From Prostheceraeus crozeri (lineage: Eukaryota; Platyhelminthes; Polycladida; Euryleptidae): DNA of 64,000 nt. Where the stretch lies: positions 252,001 to 316,000 of the forward strand of contig CAJQUW010002986.1 in NCBI GenBank assembly GCA_907163375.1, written 5' to 3'. Positions 34,878 through 47,480 of this stretch are shown piece by piece (within the stretch, counting starts at the first letter, position 1; the number at the start of each line of letters is the position of its first letter). Made by a program: the position numbers and the translations under genes. The notes under the pieces were generated by a model, which saw only the letters and a program-made list of their open reading frames with translations, was not told the origin of the DNA and did not search any database.

Positions 34878-35556
34878 TACTTGTAACCATAGGGCTCACG
34901 ATCACACGCCGCGCTGCGCAATTCTTGGCATCAGTTATCTTGCGGAGGATTCTTCAACTTGCATAAAACGTTTCGAGCAAGGATCAGTATTCGTGGTTTT
35001 GATGCTTGCTTTCTCGCATTAAGGAAAGTCATAAACGTTTACATGGATAGTATCTCTACTGTCTATGGTCATTCCAGGCTTATTCATACCCACAGATATC
35101 AGTTATATATATCAATTTATTACTGATCAAAAAATAAAGTGGCGCTGAAAAGAAAATGATATGTACAAACGAATGTGCATGTATGTGCATGTAAATGAAT
35201 ACGCTATGAATATACCGGTATATATGATGCATCTATGAATACGGGAAATTTTGATCATGACTTTGCTAATGAGATGCTATAAATAAATAGCCCAATAATA
35301 GTCTAGGTCACGGAAATAGAAATGTCTGCCGCGGATATTCAACATTATGATTTTGACTTGGACATACGTTCAATCATACATTAACCTAAGGGTTTTTTGA
35401 GGTTTTTGCTACGGGTCACACTCAAATCATCTGAAGATCGACTTTCACTACTGTACGCCTACCATACTCAGGATTTATAAGCAAAAACAGAAGTCATGAA
35501 TGCAGTGTAACATTTAGCATTTAGCAGTGAATTTTACTCGCGATTCTGCATGTTAA

Positions 35557-35656
35557 TGAGCTATCTTGAGATGAATTCTGGGCATTGATAGTGTTGGCTA
35601 TGGCTCTGAGCTATCTTGAGATGAATTCTGGGCATTGATAGTGTTGGCTATGGCTC
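35557..35656 (+). repeat. Perfect 50-bp tandem duplication
   Basis: The unit beginning tgagctatcttgagatgaat and ending ggctatggctc occurs twice head to tail (35557-35606 and 35607-35656) without a difference, so the duplication is recent or an assembly artefact. Confidence 0.9.
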
Positions 35657-36059
35657 ACTACATGTAGCGGATGAACGTTCAAGATCTACGGTGCAGAATG
35701 TGACCCGTGGAACACCTTAAAAAACACTGATTAACCTGATTTTGATTTGCTCCCTCAACGTGTCAACCTGAACTGATATGATTTTCCGCACATAAGACGA
35801 GGGATGTAACAATAGATAGATGACCATGAAAAATCATTTGCAGATTAAATCTGCCAGAGATAAAACAATGCAAATAACACGCAAGCAAAATGATTATTAC
35901 TTAGTTTCATTTTCAGTCGAAAAGTTGGAACAGACCTGAACAACCGTCATTTCATCCAATATTAGGATTCTTCAGCAGGAGTGCACATCCCTCAATGTTA
36001 CGCATCTCTCAAGTTTTTTTCAAGTTTTTCAAGTAATGTGACGTTTTCATATTTAAAAA

Positions 36060-36179
36060 GCATCTCTCAAGTTTCCCATCTTCAAGAAACGTTGCACAAG
36101 ACCGACAGGGAGGAGCGGCAACCCGTGAGGAGCGGTTCTTTGCTTTGCCTGATGCTTTAGCGCCTTTGCCGCGTCCAGT
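36060..36179 (-). pseudogene. Histone H2A pseudogene fragment
   Basis: The - strand reads GRGKGAKASGKAKNRSSRV, matching the H2A N-terminal tail (SGRGKGGKAK-type, ending SRSSRAG). After a one-base frame change it reads PVGLVQRFLKMGN, matching the PVGRVHRxLRKGN segment of H2A. The initiator is replaced (ATG expected, GCA found), and downstream homology is lost after about 40 residues. A broken fragment, not a working histone gene. Confidence 0.7.
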
Positions 36180-39100
36180 TGCTTTGATATTTGAAGTTAC
36201 TACGAATTAATAAAAACTAGGATGTCACACAGATAGGACGAAGTTTCTGAAGATTTCAGACATTAAATGCGGACTATTATTTAGCTATCACACAAACTGA
36301 TCAGCTATGAAGATAAACTCATGAAACAAAATGTTTTATTCAGTTCGAAACGGGATTCAAAATTGAAGTCAGGAAAGGGTAAAAATTCTCCTGAGTGAGC
36401 ACGATAGAAACGTACGGGATATTGACTCCTGAGACGTTTGGGATGTAGTAGTTGAAGCAATGATCATGGCATTTGATGAGACAACTGAAAAGCTTTTTGC
36501 GTTTAGGAAAATCGACTATTCTTAAATTCGTTTTTGAAACAATGACATTTTCGAAAATTTCCACTACCATAATAGGTTCTATCAATCATTCGAAGGGATC
36601 TATGATAAAAAATCTGCAATTATCTAGATGATTTGTTGTTCATGCGACAGAAAACGAGGAATGCGCATTACATCAGGAATCATATCAAGCATAAACATCG
36701 TAAAGTTTCATGTTATTTTTAGAGAGACGTCTCCGAAGAAGAACATGAAGCCTTGATTTGTGTCACCGGCAACAAAGTTTTAGTTCAAACTGACAAGCTC
36801 GCACTGTGATTCGTTAGTTCATCAAGAACAGAATCTCCATCACATGAAAAGTCTTATAAACTCAGTGGGCATGAAAGGCTTACAGTCAATGGCGGCCCGT
36901 GAGATGTACGTAGGTCAGGTGAAGCTGCTATGCTCAGGAACACAATTTTAAAAGGCAACAATAGACTTGAAATTCTTTATTCAGGGCTGCTGCACCGTAT
37001 CCGCATCGCATTGCATAAAATTCTACATGTATGTACGCGACTAATTTGTTTAATATTAAGGAATGATAATTTACACATTCTACAATTCGTATGAGCATTG
37101 AAGAGCGAATAGGCCTATAACAAATCACGGAAGCTTTTCTTTTGTGTAATTAATCGGCAATTTGACTTTTTTGATGAAATGACTGACATTCCCTTATTTC
37201 ATCGAAAAAACAATGGTCTGTAAGTGCAGTGCAGCTATCCGGATGAAAGCCGTGCAAGATAAAATTGATTATGCTACATGTGTATGCATGTACATGTCAC
37301 CCAAACATACGTGGTGTGATCCAAAATGTCCCGGACTAACCTACTTGCAGATAACCTGTGATAACGAATACTACTTCAGATGTAAATTTAGGTCTTGCCG
37401 AAATTTTTCCGGTCAGTTTTCTATTTTTTTCAAAAAATGTTTTGTCCAGAAAAACAGTTACTTTTTCATGTATGAGCCGTTAGCATTCGTCACTTTTTTT
37501 TAAGTCGAAATTCATTTCACAAAAAGCTTTAAGGAATCTAAACAGATCAAGTCCACTTTGGGCAAGTTGTGTGAGGGGAGGAGATGGCTGCTCAAAGTTG
37601 ACCGTTCGTTTCTCGTTAAGGCATTGGTCCTCAGGCGGTGTGAATCGAAGCACAGCGCGGTCAGTGAGTGGAAGTAGAGGGTGGCTTTCTTGTTTTATTT
37701 CTTCCTTGCAGATAATAATTGATTTATTTTATCCTTATTGATTCTAAACGTATTCCCCGCTCCTAAAAACCTTCCACCTCCCGAAGCGAAACGCGTTCTC
37801 TTCCAGTTCCTCACCATTTTCCCGGATGTATGTCTCCGATCGCATTTCAAAGGGCTCGATGCCTTGATTTCAACAAACTTTACTGGTGTTTCTCGCTTGA
37901 AGCAAGCAGTTCAGAAACAAATCTCCGTGTTCTTCGAGGAGATCAAAATTCAGTTGCTGATCAAGTTGAAGATTCTTTCAGGATCTAGAAAATTCGTGCG
38001 GACAACGCCGAAATTTGTCCCAAGCTGCATCATTTGACAGAAATGTAGACGCTTCGATAACTGGATTGCACTCTTTTGAACAACTCCATGATGTTATCAG
38101 GATGACTCTCCATGATTGGCATGACTCTTGATCATTGACTGTCGGACTCTCCTGATCTAACTCACCTTTGAACAATCTTGCTCCACTTCGGTCTCCTCGT
38201 GTATGCCTCGCTTATCCAGCCCTAAGCTTTCGTTTCGCTTTTGCTAAGGAATTCTCCCTCGCTTACCCACCGCGAAAAAATCTTGCTCCTCGATGGAGCT
38301 TTGCTTCCATAAATCACAGGCGATCGAATATAATCGATGTCTCTTGATTAATAAGAAACTGCCAGCCAGGAGGCTTTGTTTTGTGTCCACTATGATGACT
38401 GCGGCCGCGGACAAGGATCATGAAGATATCGTCAAACTCGGAAGAGCTGAAGAAAGAACCGTGAATGACAAACTGCCGATAACGTCAAATAAGAAGATAA
38501 TAAAAAAATTACTAATTTTAAACGCCACATGCGCTATGAAATGAACAAGCACCGCTTGAAATTCAATCAAACAAAATATAAAACAACGAACAAAATAGAC
38601 AAGGAAAAGATCTCAATCAAATCAATCCAATCTAAACTCAATCAAAACGTAACAAATCTGAGTAAAAAAAAAAACAATTCAATAAATACACGTAAAAAAA
38701 TATTCAGAAAAATAAAAAAATTTTTAACAAAATTTTTTAAACTATAACAAAGAAGACAATTTACATCTCGAAACCCTCATTCGATACCGATTTACATGTT
38801 AAAAATGTATCTGTATTTTAAATTTCGTCAAACTAGACCCGGGAAAAATTTCGTATATCACTTTCAAAAACCGTGCATGGGCTCCACAAATGGTAGTCAT
38901 GCGCCAATACCAGAGTACAAAATACATCGGTGTATATATAGTAGCATACAAAGGAAATTCAACAAGAATATTTGAAAGAATGTTGGCCTGTCCAAATTAT
39001 GCGGCTGGACGCCTTAATAAATAGTCTAGGTCTACTTACTCTAGTCGATTTATAGGTTCAGTGAAGCGTGGATTTATTACGCATTGAAGCATGCTCTAGA

Positions 39101-39997
39101 AGGCATCGAATACCATATGACTTAGCATAATCTCGCTCGGGTGATGCTCATTTTGCGCTTATGTGGGAAGATTTTCATTACGGCAGGGATCATGGTTGGA
39201 TCATTCGAATGTGAATTTTTGTGCCATCATATTGCATTTAGTTGCTAATTGATGGTTTTGCAAATTCTATAGAGGATCCGCCTGTTAAGAGATGCCCTTA
39301 GAAGCACCTCTCAAAGATCGAAATGGGAGTGAGTCTTTTTCACGTCATCGAATCAAATAATGTCAACAAGCCACTTTAGATAAGAGAAGCGTTTGCGAGC
39401 CACCCAGTATGTCTCGGCGGGCCACGTGTTGCCCGCCACTGTGCTAGTGAGATGTGACAGCCTATCAATAAATTGCTTCATTAAAGCAGCTCATAGAGTA
39501 ACTCAACGGAACTCGTTACAATTCACAAACAACAACATATCAAAGTAATATTCTGCTCTCAGAAATTAAGAAAGTGTGAAATGTTTTCAGATGATAATAA
39601 ATGTCATCAGGATATCCTCTTGCAGAAGGTTTCTTTTCCTCTTTGTCAGTCTGTGTCTGTGTCTATTGGTGAAAACGGAGTCAAGATTAACCAATGAAAG
39701 CGCAAAGGGCTCCATCGACACTTTCCATTTAAACATGTTTTCCTGTGCTCATTTATTTCTCTGTATTCGAATAATGAAATTTTAATGCCAGTGGAATGGC
39801 ATATCCCCGACGGCTTATATATGAAGAAATATTTATTTCTATCAATATTACTTCTGCAACTGAAGTTCCGGATTCGTATTTGACTTATTGGTAGATTATT
39901 ATAAAGATTGCGGAGTGCCAGTTGGCCCGGAAAAATAAACGAAAGATTTTCTCAAACTTTAAACAAGACAACTAAAGCACAAAGCCTCCTTGGCAGC

Positions 39998-40060
39998 CGT
40001 AGACGCAGTGTTTCGCCCTACAAGAGCTCACCAGTGTGGCTCGAAATGGTCGAAACTACC
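39998..40060 (-). ncRNA. Degenerate hammerhead-like motif, copy 1
   Basis: The - strand has CTGGTGA (one substitution in the CUGANGA box), stem II GCTCTTGTAGGGC pairing four base pairs, then GAAACACTGCG. A convincing helix III partner upstream was not found. Probably decayed. Confidence 0.35.
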
Positions 40061-40255
40061 TTAAAATATCTAGAACGGCTGGACAAGTCGAGGGACTGCA
40101 CAGCAGACTGCTCTGTGTTTGTTTATTCTGTCTGGCTTTGTCGTGAAGCTGACAACAATAAAGATTGCAGAGTGACAGTTCGTGTGGTGAAGGAATAGAA
40201 AGATGGCCTCAGACTTGAACAATTTAAGCACAAAACTTTCTTGGCAGCCGCAAAC

Positions 40256-40306
40256 ACTGCATTTCGCCCTATAAGGCTTCGTCAGAGTAACAACAGTTGT
40301 ACGCAA
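40256..40306 (-). ncRNA. Hammerhead ribozyme-like motif, most complete copy
   Basis: On the - strand: TTGCGTA (candidate helix III and GUA cleavage site), a small stem-loop (caactgttgtt), CTGACGA (core CUGANGA), stem II AGCCTTATAGGGC, GAAA, then TGCAG. TGCAG pairs with the start (TTGCG) to close helix III, with one G-U pair. All core boxes are present. Stem II has an unpaired A next to the core, which may weaken it. Self-cleavage is not shown by sequence alone. Confidence 0.5.
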
Positions 40307-40480
40307 CTTGCTCATGTCGGAGAACTTCATTATGCTAAGGCGAGCTGGCATTCTGCAATCTTTATGACTATCAGCTGCACGGCAAAGTCATTATAAATAA
40401 ATGTAGAGCAGCCTGTTGTACTGCCCTTCAACTTGATCAGCCATTCTACAAAATTTGAGCGAATTTGGAGAATTCCGGGC

Positions 40481-40525
40481 CCTAATACGAGTCTTTGTGG
40501 GGTGAAACGCAGCGTTTACGGCTGC
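40481..40525 (+). ncRNA. Degenerate hammerhead-like motif, copy 3 (inverted)
   Basis: Opposite orientation to copies 1 and 2: ctaatacgag, tctttgtggggt, gaaacgcagcg, then tttacggctgcc as in the other units. The CUGANGA box is damaged. Confidence 0.3.
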
Positions 40526-41184
40526 CAATGAATTTGTGTGACTACATTTCCATTACAATGTACATATTATATACACCATGTACATGCTTTGGTCAGCGCA
40601 GTGTATCTAGTGCAAAATTTTTTCCATTAAAGCGTTCAGTATTATTTGCTTACCTGCAGTAGCAATTTCCGGATATTTGTTTATTAAGTCAGCGATGCAA
40701 TGAAATATGTCTTATCCACTTTGGGCAGTGACAAAATCGCATTATTTGAATCACAGCGGGACCCTGGTCGTCTGCAACTTCGCATCATCAGGCCCGGGTC
40801 TAAATGGCACCGGAATTTTAACCAGAGTCACAACAAGTAATTAGTAAATGCTGCTTTTTAAAACACAATGCTGCAACTTTAAATAGAGAGTTGTGTCGAT
40901 GTTGAGAGATGTAAACCAAACCTGCTAATTATTCCTGATATTGGATGAAATAGCAACTATTCAGGTCTGTTTCCATTTTTCAACTGAAGGTGCAACTCAA
41001 TATTTAATTTTTCTATTTACATTGTGTTTGCAAAAAGCAGCATTTATTAATTATTTATTGCCGGCGCGCCAACTTAGGCGGTGTGACCGAAAGGACACAT
41101 CGGAACATAAAGCGGTGGATGCTGATGACCATCAAGAGCCAGGCTTGAAACCCAAAGCTCCGACCTGTTCTGCAAATATGGCTG

Positions 41185-42000
41185 CTATCGCAGGCAGGGC
41201 CTGCACACGAAATAATAGATTATGCTAAGTTGAGCACAGACAAGTAACTTGTCCTTCTGTGACTCGAGACAAGAATGCGCCGAGTGGAACAAAACATGAG
41301 TTATACGGTAAATACTTGAAATACTCTTCAGCGAAGATACCACAAAAGCAGAGCTTTGTTTCGTACATACAACATCCAAAAATGGAAGAAAATCGTTATT
41401 TTCTTGTTCACATGAAAACTTGATGGACTCATGTACTGAACTAAATCGTGACAGCAGGCTCTCAAACCTCAAACCAGTTTCAATAGAAGAAGGCTGTCGT
41501 CCATGTAGCGAACACAAAAGTCCGTGCTTTTATCGATTTCCACCTTCAACTTCTCTTCGAGATGACCCACAAAAATATCAGCTATAGTAGAGGGCCGAGA
41601 CAGCTGCCCATTGACCATCCATCCTTTTGTACACACGAGTATATCGTAGCTTGTTGTTAAACTGGAATTGCACATTAACCACACAAAGATGAAGAAGCTC
41701 TCTTATGGTTGACATAGGGATACCAACCGTGAGACTATATTCTTCTATTGCTGCTACTAAGTCGATTGTCTCCTGAAGAGGAACACGCGTGAACAGACTT
41801 CACATCAAAGGAAATAATTTGCTTTCTCAACGTATTCCAGTCGTCGGATTAAGGAGACAAAGTAAAATGAATCTTTAACCATGCGAGAAGTATAAAAGTC
41901 TTACACTGGCTGAACTGAAGATGTCAACTAAGGGGACGTTGAATACACTGGAGAACCACACATAGACAAAATTGGCCGTAATACTTCCCGGACGACTTTC
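41185..42000 (-). pseudogene. Penelope-like reverse transcriptase relic
   Basis: Reverse transcriptase fragments in several - strand frames, in order: KDSFYFVSLIRRLEYVEKA; SLFTRVPLQETIDLVAA; RELLHLCVVNVQFQFNNKL; TIADIFVGHLEEKLK; the catalytic FCVRYMDDS; and FSSVHESIKFSCEQENNDF followed by LPFLDVVC. The order, the RYxDD box and the LPFLDV string are typical of Penelope-like elements. At least three frameshifts and stops break it. No GIY-YIG nuclease domain was found towards 40600. The tandem repeats with hammerhead-like motifs lie downstream in its reading direction. Confidence 0.7.
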
Positions 42001-42362
42001 CGAAAGCTTACAAAGCGACATTATTGTGGCTCAAGAGTATGATATAGCTTAGACATGTTGATAGACACCTTGATAATTCGTTGTTCTATGCGATAGCAGA
42101 TTAACACAAGTGAACCAGTAATCTTACTATCTATCTTTGGCCTGCTAGAGGGAGGTGTACGAATGATAAGGCTCAGAAAACTTTCAAGAAATTGAGCACG
42201 TTATGTTGTTAGCGAATGTAAGTGATGAGTAGCGACTTAGTAAACCTGCAAAGAACATGTGATCGATGACAGGTGATTTATTTCGCCTATTTGCTCATCA
42301 AAATAGTTGAGGCTACATTCACAAACCATTAAAAAACAAGGCATTTAAACCCTAGTTACACC

Positions 42363-43255
42363 CAGTGTTGGATTTGAGCTTCATTGCAGTAGAGGGGATG
42401 TTTTTTGGGTCAACGTCGTTACCAAAGCCGAAATAAGTGGTGATCGAAAGGAAGAGGATATCGATTCTTATAGTAGCACTCTCATCCTCGCACCTAGAAC
42501 GCCCGCGAATAATTTTTAAATCAGTTGAACCATAAATGGAATAAGGAGGAGATAAGCCTGTTTGATGCTTGGAAGGGACTTTTCAATGCAAGCATTTGGT
42601 GCCACCCGTATTTAGTCAAATTATGCTTCAAATAAGGTCCGTAGGTACCCTTTTGAATAAGAAATATATGGTAGGTCTACGCATGTGAAGATCAGAATAA
42701 ATATTCCTCAGAGGATCATTATGAAATTTGCTGCAAGTAGACCTATAATGAATTCACAAATATCGGACTTCTATCAACATTCGGAGAGCAAAAGATAAAC
42801 AATGTTCCCAAACCTGATTTTCTGGATTGTGGGGAATTTTATTGCATTAATATGAATCAAATGCCATGTCTGCGTTGTCGACAAGACCCTGAAAGAAACA
42901 AGATGGCATTCTGGCACTGCTTTTGTGATGGCTTTGTTACTTTTAATTCATTTAAGCATTTTCTGCTTCTCGAATTCAGCTACCATCTTTCTGAACAAAG
43001 AAAGTCAATTATTAATGATTGGACAATTTAGCTTGAGAAGAATCGTGAGGAAATTAGGCCTTCACCTGTCAATGCTTCTCATTTTCACAAAAATATTCAA
43101 TTGATGCTCGATCAATCTGGTTAAGGCAATATATGGCCTTATTATCGGAAATATTCTTCCCCCTCAGGGAAGGAAGACATATCTTCAGTGCCGGGGATGA
43201 GACAGGGCAGTGCAGGGGAACTTACCCACTTTCTCTCCCCTCAAATCCAACACTG
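42363..43255. mobile_element. 893-bp nonautonomous hAT-like element
   Basis: Ends CAGTGTTGGATTTGAG and its exact complement CTCAAATCCAACACTG. Flanked by gttacacc (42355-42362) and attacacc (43256-43263), 7 of 8 identical, as expected for an 8-bp hAT target duplication. No transposase-like ORF was seen inside. Confidence 0.75.
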
Positions 43256-46200
43256 ATTACACCTGTATAATCTAATGCATAGCTTCTGACTCATTAGCTG
43301 ATCCTATAGCCAGATAATATGAACAGAGAAAATACAGGCCGTGTTAGGTACACAGATTTTGATAAGGCTTAGGATGATTCACAAATTCGAATCGAAAGTG
43401 CTACAAAGTTCGATTTTATAGTTCTGATGCTGCGAATGCATTGAATTTCTGGAAGCAATTGTACTCAATAAAAGAGTATTATAAGAGACTAGAGGAGATT
43501 TTCAAAGTAGTGGGCTTTGATTGGGTCATCTAATCAATTTATGCCGGGGTATTGATGTTCCATTATAAACAGAATTTCGCAGCTAGTGTGTGTGCGTCTA
43601 CTCTTTGATTGACTTTCAATCTTCTAATTTTGCAACCATCTGTGAATTTGCAAATTCAAACTTGTAACTTCGGCAGCTTGGACGTTTTTCTTTAAATTTG
43701 CAATTGATGCGGCTGCCATATCACGCCATGTCTGCCCTGTCATTTGTGAATTTGTTCATGAACATTGATATGGCTGGTAAATATGCCCGAAAATATACAA
43801 AACTTTGTCATGAATTTATTAAAAGCATGCTGATGGGTTTACAACATAGTAATGGCCAGCCAAGATGCACGAGACAATTAATAGCTATATGTAATTATCG
43901 CTTGTTATAGGCTAAGTTGACATTGAAAAGGATGTGTGATTATTTTGTAATCTAATAAATTGATCATAAGAGTACATTATCAAAAAATAAGAATCAGTGT
44001 GGTACATCAAGGTTGCAGCAAAATGTCAAAATTTAGATATTCTCAAAAGGGTGTCATAAAGAGAAAATGAAAAATTATCAATTTGAACATAATCGGAAGA
44101 GTATAAATAACCTCGTAATGGTTTTTGTGGTAGTAAATCATAAAAAAGGGTGATCGCATTTTTCAATTTTATGAGTCAAAATGGACAGGAGGCGTGCTCC
44201 AAGATGGATCGAAAAAAGACAATGTTAACTTTCAGTTTATATTTGCTTTACATCGCAAATATTCAACATCATCGTCATAAGTAGGTTTTTCACTTTTATC
44301 ACAACTGGAAGCTTCAAAAATGCATATGATCGATTTAGAGAGGAAATCAATATAACGGGATTTCAAGGGGCGTTATATTCAGCCTCTCACGACTGGCTTT
44401 TTATTATCGACGAATATAGCATGCGATTAATTTCAATTGCGATATAGGCTATTATAGGCTATGTGCTACTATTCGAGGATAATAAAGTTTATAAATGAAA
44501 AAAATATTCTGGAGATTTGCTTGGTCACGCAAAAAGTTTCTTCATACGATCCTCCTGAAAGAGACCCGTGATGCAAGCAGCCAATTTCTGAAAAAAAATC
44601 TGTAATAAAATTTTCTCATTAACCGAAATTTCATTTTGAGAATTGAAATGAAATCTTGAAAACGAAGAAGCATGAGTCATTTATCCGCATGATAATAATG
44701 ATATGCTATATTTCGAAATGACAGACGCATAACGATTACAAATAATCAAGGTAGAAGATAAGAAGTCAATGAGAAGTAATATCATTATGAATCATTCGAT
44801 GGATAAAGTTCTTTCCGTTGATCGCATTGATGGTCGCTCTCCGCAGTCGATGCAGCCCTAGGTCTGAGGTTTTTGAATTGATATTTGAATTAGAAGCATT
44901 GAGACTGGGTGGCCAACGGTTCTAGGTCTGACACAAATAGTTAGTCTACACAACGCTTGTCAAAATAGACAAATATTGATAATCTGACCTTTATTAACAA
45001 TCCCTTCTCAGAAAGACACAATTTAATGAGACATTGATGGCCTGTTCTTCATCGAAAATCAATCATTTTCTCATTTATTTCGTTGATCAATTTGAAATAG
45101 GCGCTCCTTAAAATACTCTCAGATTGATCTGCTGATCAGAGTAAGTCTCGAAGGAGTTCCGAACTAATTAACAATAATTTTGAGGCTGTGATTCGAAAGA
45201 TCTCACTTCATGATTGCAAGCAGCTGACATGAAGCGCTATTCTTCCTTCCCGAGTTAGACTTAATTTGAAGAGATTCACAGAAAACCCTAAATTGTGCTT
45301 TCAGAAAATCTAAAGAGATACTGAACAATCAAAGCACTTGATATATTCTGTCAAATTGGTTCATACTCGCATTTCATTAAAGGTTTGTTTGTTTTTAAAA
45401 TGTACTTTTTCAGCAATTGAAATGTTTTTTCAAATGCAATCACATTTAATTCTATATTGCATCAGTATTTTTCAAATACATCTCATTCATCTGATGCCTA
45501 AATCACTCACATCAATTGTGTATAAATTTATACATTACAAGAGTTCGTACGGACAAACCAAATACAAAGATAAAAAGATGCAATTATGCCATTTATAGCC
45601 TACCTCGAGATGAGCAAATGTGAAAAGATAGGATGAAATGAGACAAATGGAAATAGGTTTTTATAATGCAAAGATTTGGCCAAGAGGAACAGAACAGTCA
45701 AAAATTTAACTCGCCCAAAGCGGACTGGGTCAAGGAGGCAAGGTTGGTTCTTGGGCTTCATAAAAATCTTGGCTCATGGTTAATCTTGGGGTCCCCGAGA
45801 TCTCGGGTATAGTACAACTAACCGATTTTCTAATTTCATTTCATAAACTTAATAAGTACTGCGAATTTCGTTTCGGAATTAAACCACAATTTAGTATGAT
45901 GTATGTATTACTGTGCATAGTAATTTATTCTGTTTTGTATATTCGAGTAATGGATCTGACATCATTGTTAAGTTGATTTCTCTGGGTCATCAACATTCAA
46001 CACTAATGTAGTGAATCATATAGAATTACTGAACAAATAAATTAATGTCAAATATGAAGGGTGTGAATAAATGAAGTCTACAGAAACTTAAGTACGGTAC
46101 ATTTATCAGAATAACTCGACCAGTATGCTGATAGATATACCCTCTTAGTTTTTAGAGATACTTATATAACGCATGTACATGAAAGTTGACCTACACTAAA

Positions 46201-47189
46201 GGACTTAAAACATGTATAGAATGAATTCTCCCAAAAATGCGATGTTCAATTAAAAGATACACGACTGAAAACATATTAACAAGCCAGCTACCAAAAAGGC
46301 TGAAATATAGCAATAATCTCACAATCTTGGGTTCTGATTTTTTGATCTTGGGTATGTGATCCTGGATCATGGGAACTTAGACAAGATTTTGCACATGATC
46401 TTGAGAAGGCCTTTCAACCCAAGATTTTGCCCAACCTTGATGGAGGACCAAAAACACGTTATCTATATCAGCAGCTGTAACAGCGTGTGGAACGGTTACA
46501 AAAAGGTTGACATTTGGAAACCGATGCGGTAGATGCATTGCATCGTTACTCGAATAGTTACTAAGGAAAAAGAATGATTGCATGAGCATCATTGAATGAT
46601 AGGAGATGTGGTCATGTACAGATCATATAGTATCATATGGTTGGAGATGTGGTCTCTGCATCAAAGGAAAAATTTGTGCTTCCTCGAATCTTCTTCTGAT
46701 TCGAACTACTGTCGATCATCTATACCTGATAAACTATGGGTAATCACCGTCATTCCGTCTATGAAAAGGAATAGAGTCAGGCAGGGTTAAATGGGACATT
46801 ACGTTTGAGCCGGATGAGGCTGCTATTCAAATAAAGCTATAATATCGGAGAGAACAAAGGCATGCAAAATCAGTCGGCAACTTACAAAGAATGGAATTTA
46901 TTTTATTATTGATATCCATCTGTGATTCCAACAGAAAAGATCATTAAATTAAATGATAATGAGAAACAAATTACTTCGAAAATTGAGAAGCAAAGAAATT
47001 CAAATGCAATTATATTAGCTTGATCCGACCAAATAGCCTAACAAGAGAATAGTTTCAAGAAATTTAATTATCCAAATTTATCAGCATCAATAACTTATTG
47101 AACTCGAAAAATTTATTGAACTATAGGAAAAGAGTGATTGTCTGGTATGTAAGGTCAGTGCTGCGATGTAATTGCATGGGATTGAACAA
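43256..47189. other. Intergenic sequence, mostly unassigned
   Basis: No gene recognised. Loosely inverted sequence (caaggttgg..aaaatcttgg near 45739-45770, ccaagattttgcccaaccttg near 46420-46440) bounds about 700 bp and may be an old TIR element. The short ORFs here lack family features. Confidence 0.45.
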
Positions 47190-47480
47190 ATGATTGGAGA
47201 AGAAACTATGTGTTTAAGACGTGGTGCTGTAGAAGAATTTTCAGTATCAGTTGCAGAAGAGAAAACTAATTATGAAAGTAGAGAAAGATAGGGCATTTTG
47301 GTCACGTCCTGAGACATAACAAAATGCTGCATGTAATAGTGGAGGGAAAATCACTGGAAAAAGGGCGAGAGGTAGCCAGAAAAGATCTGCACTAACGATA
47401 TCAATGACTGGACTCACATAAAGAGGAAAGGAGATGCCATCTGAAAAACGATTTCGAAAAGACTGAAAGTGACATGAACT
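47190..47480 (+). pseudogene. LINE C-terminal relic
   Basis: Broken readings resembling the tail of endonuclease/RT LINE proteins: KTWCCRRIFSVSV (compare EMWxYRRMLxI), then IGHFGHVLRHNKMLH across a frameshift (RRxxxxGHVLRHxK), then GKRARGS-like sequence. Several stops and frame changes; not functional. Confidence 0.5.

Larger units (their letters stand above)
34878..39900. other. Intergenic sequence without recognised host gene
   Basis: Holds the 50-bp tandem duplication (35557-35656), the H2A fragment (36060-36179) and otherwise AT-rich sequence. Small ORFs at 37213, 37738 and 38293 have no recognisable motif. The one at 38529-38747 is an A-rich Lys/Asn run. Confidence 0.5.
39901..40366 (-). 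repeat. Tandem ~255-bp repeats of a Penelope-like element, two copies
   Basis: The strings ataaagattgcggagtgcc (39901) and ataaagattgcagagtgac (40158) are 257 bp apart; ttggcagccg at 39990 and 40241 are 251 bp apart with the same downstream context (tttcgcccta). The second unit is closed by an inverted gcattctgcaatctttat. Each unit has a hammerhead-like core on the - strand. Direct repeats with hammerheads are known in Penelope-like elements, and a broken Penelope-type RT of the same orientation lies 0.8 kb away. The link is inferred. Confidence 0.6.

Noticed and set aside
38529..38747. Lys/Asn-rich 72-codon frame
   Set aside because: Low-complexity A-rich sequence; the composition alone explains it.
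40765..40805. CTGATGA...CGAAG string on the - strand as a further hammerhead
   Set aside because: GAAG replaces GAAA and there is no room for stem II; not a plausible ribozyme.
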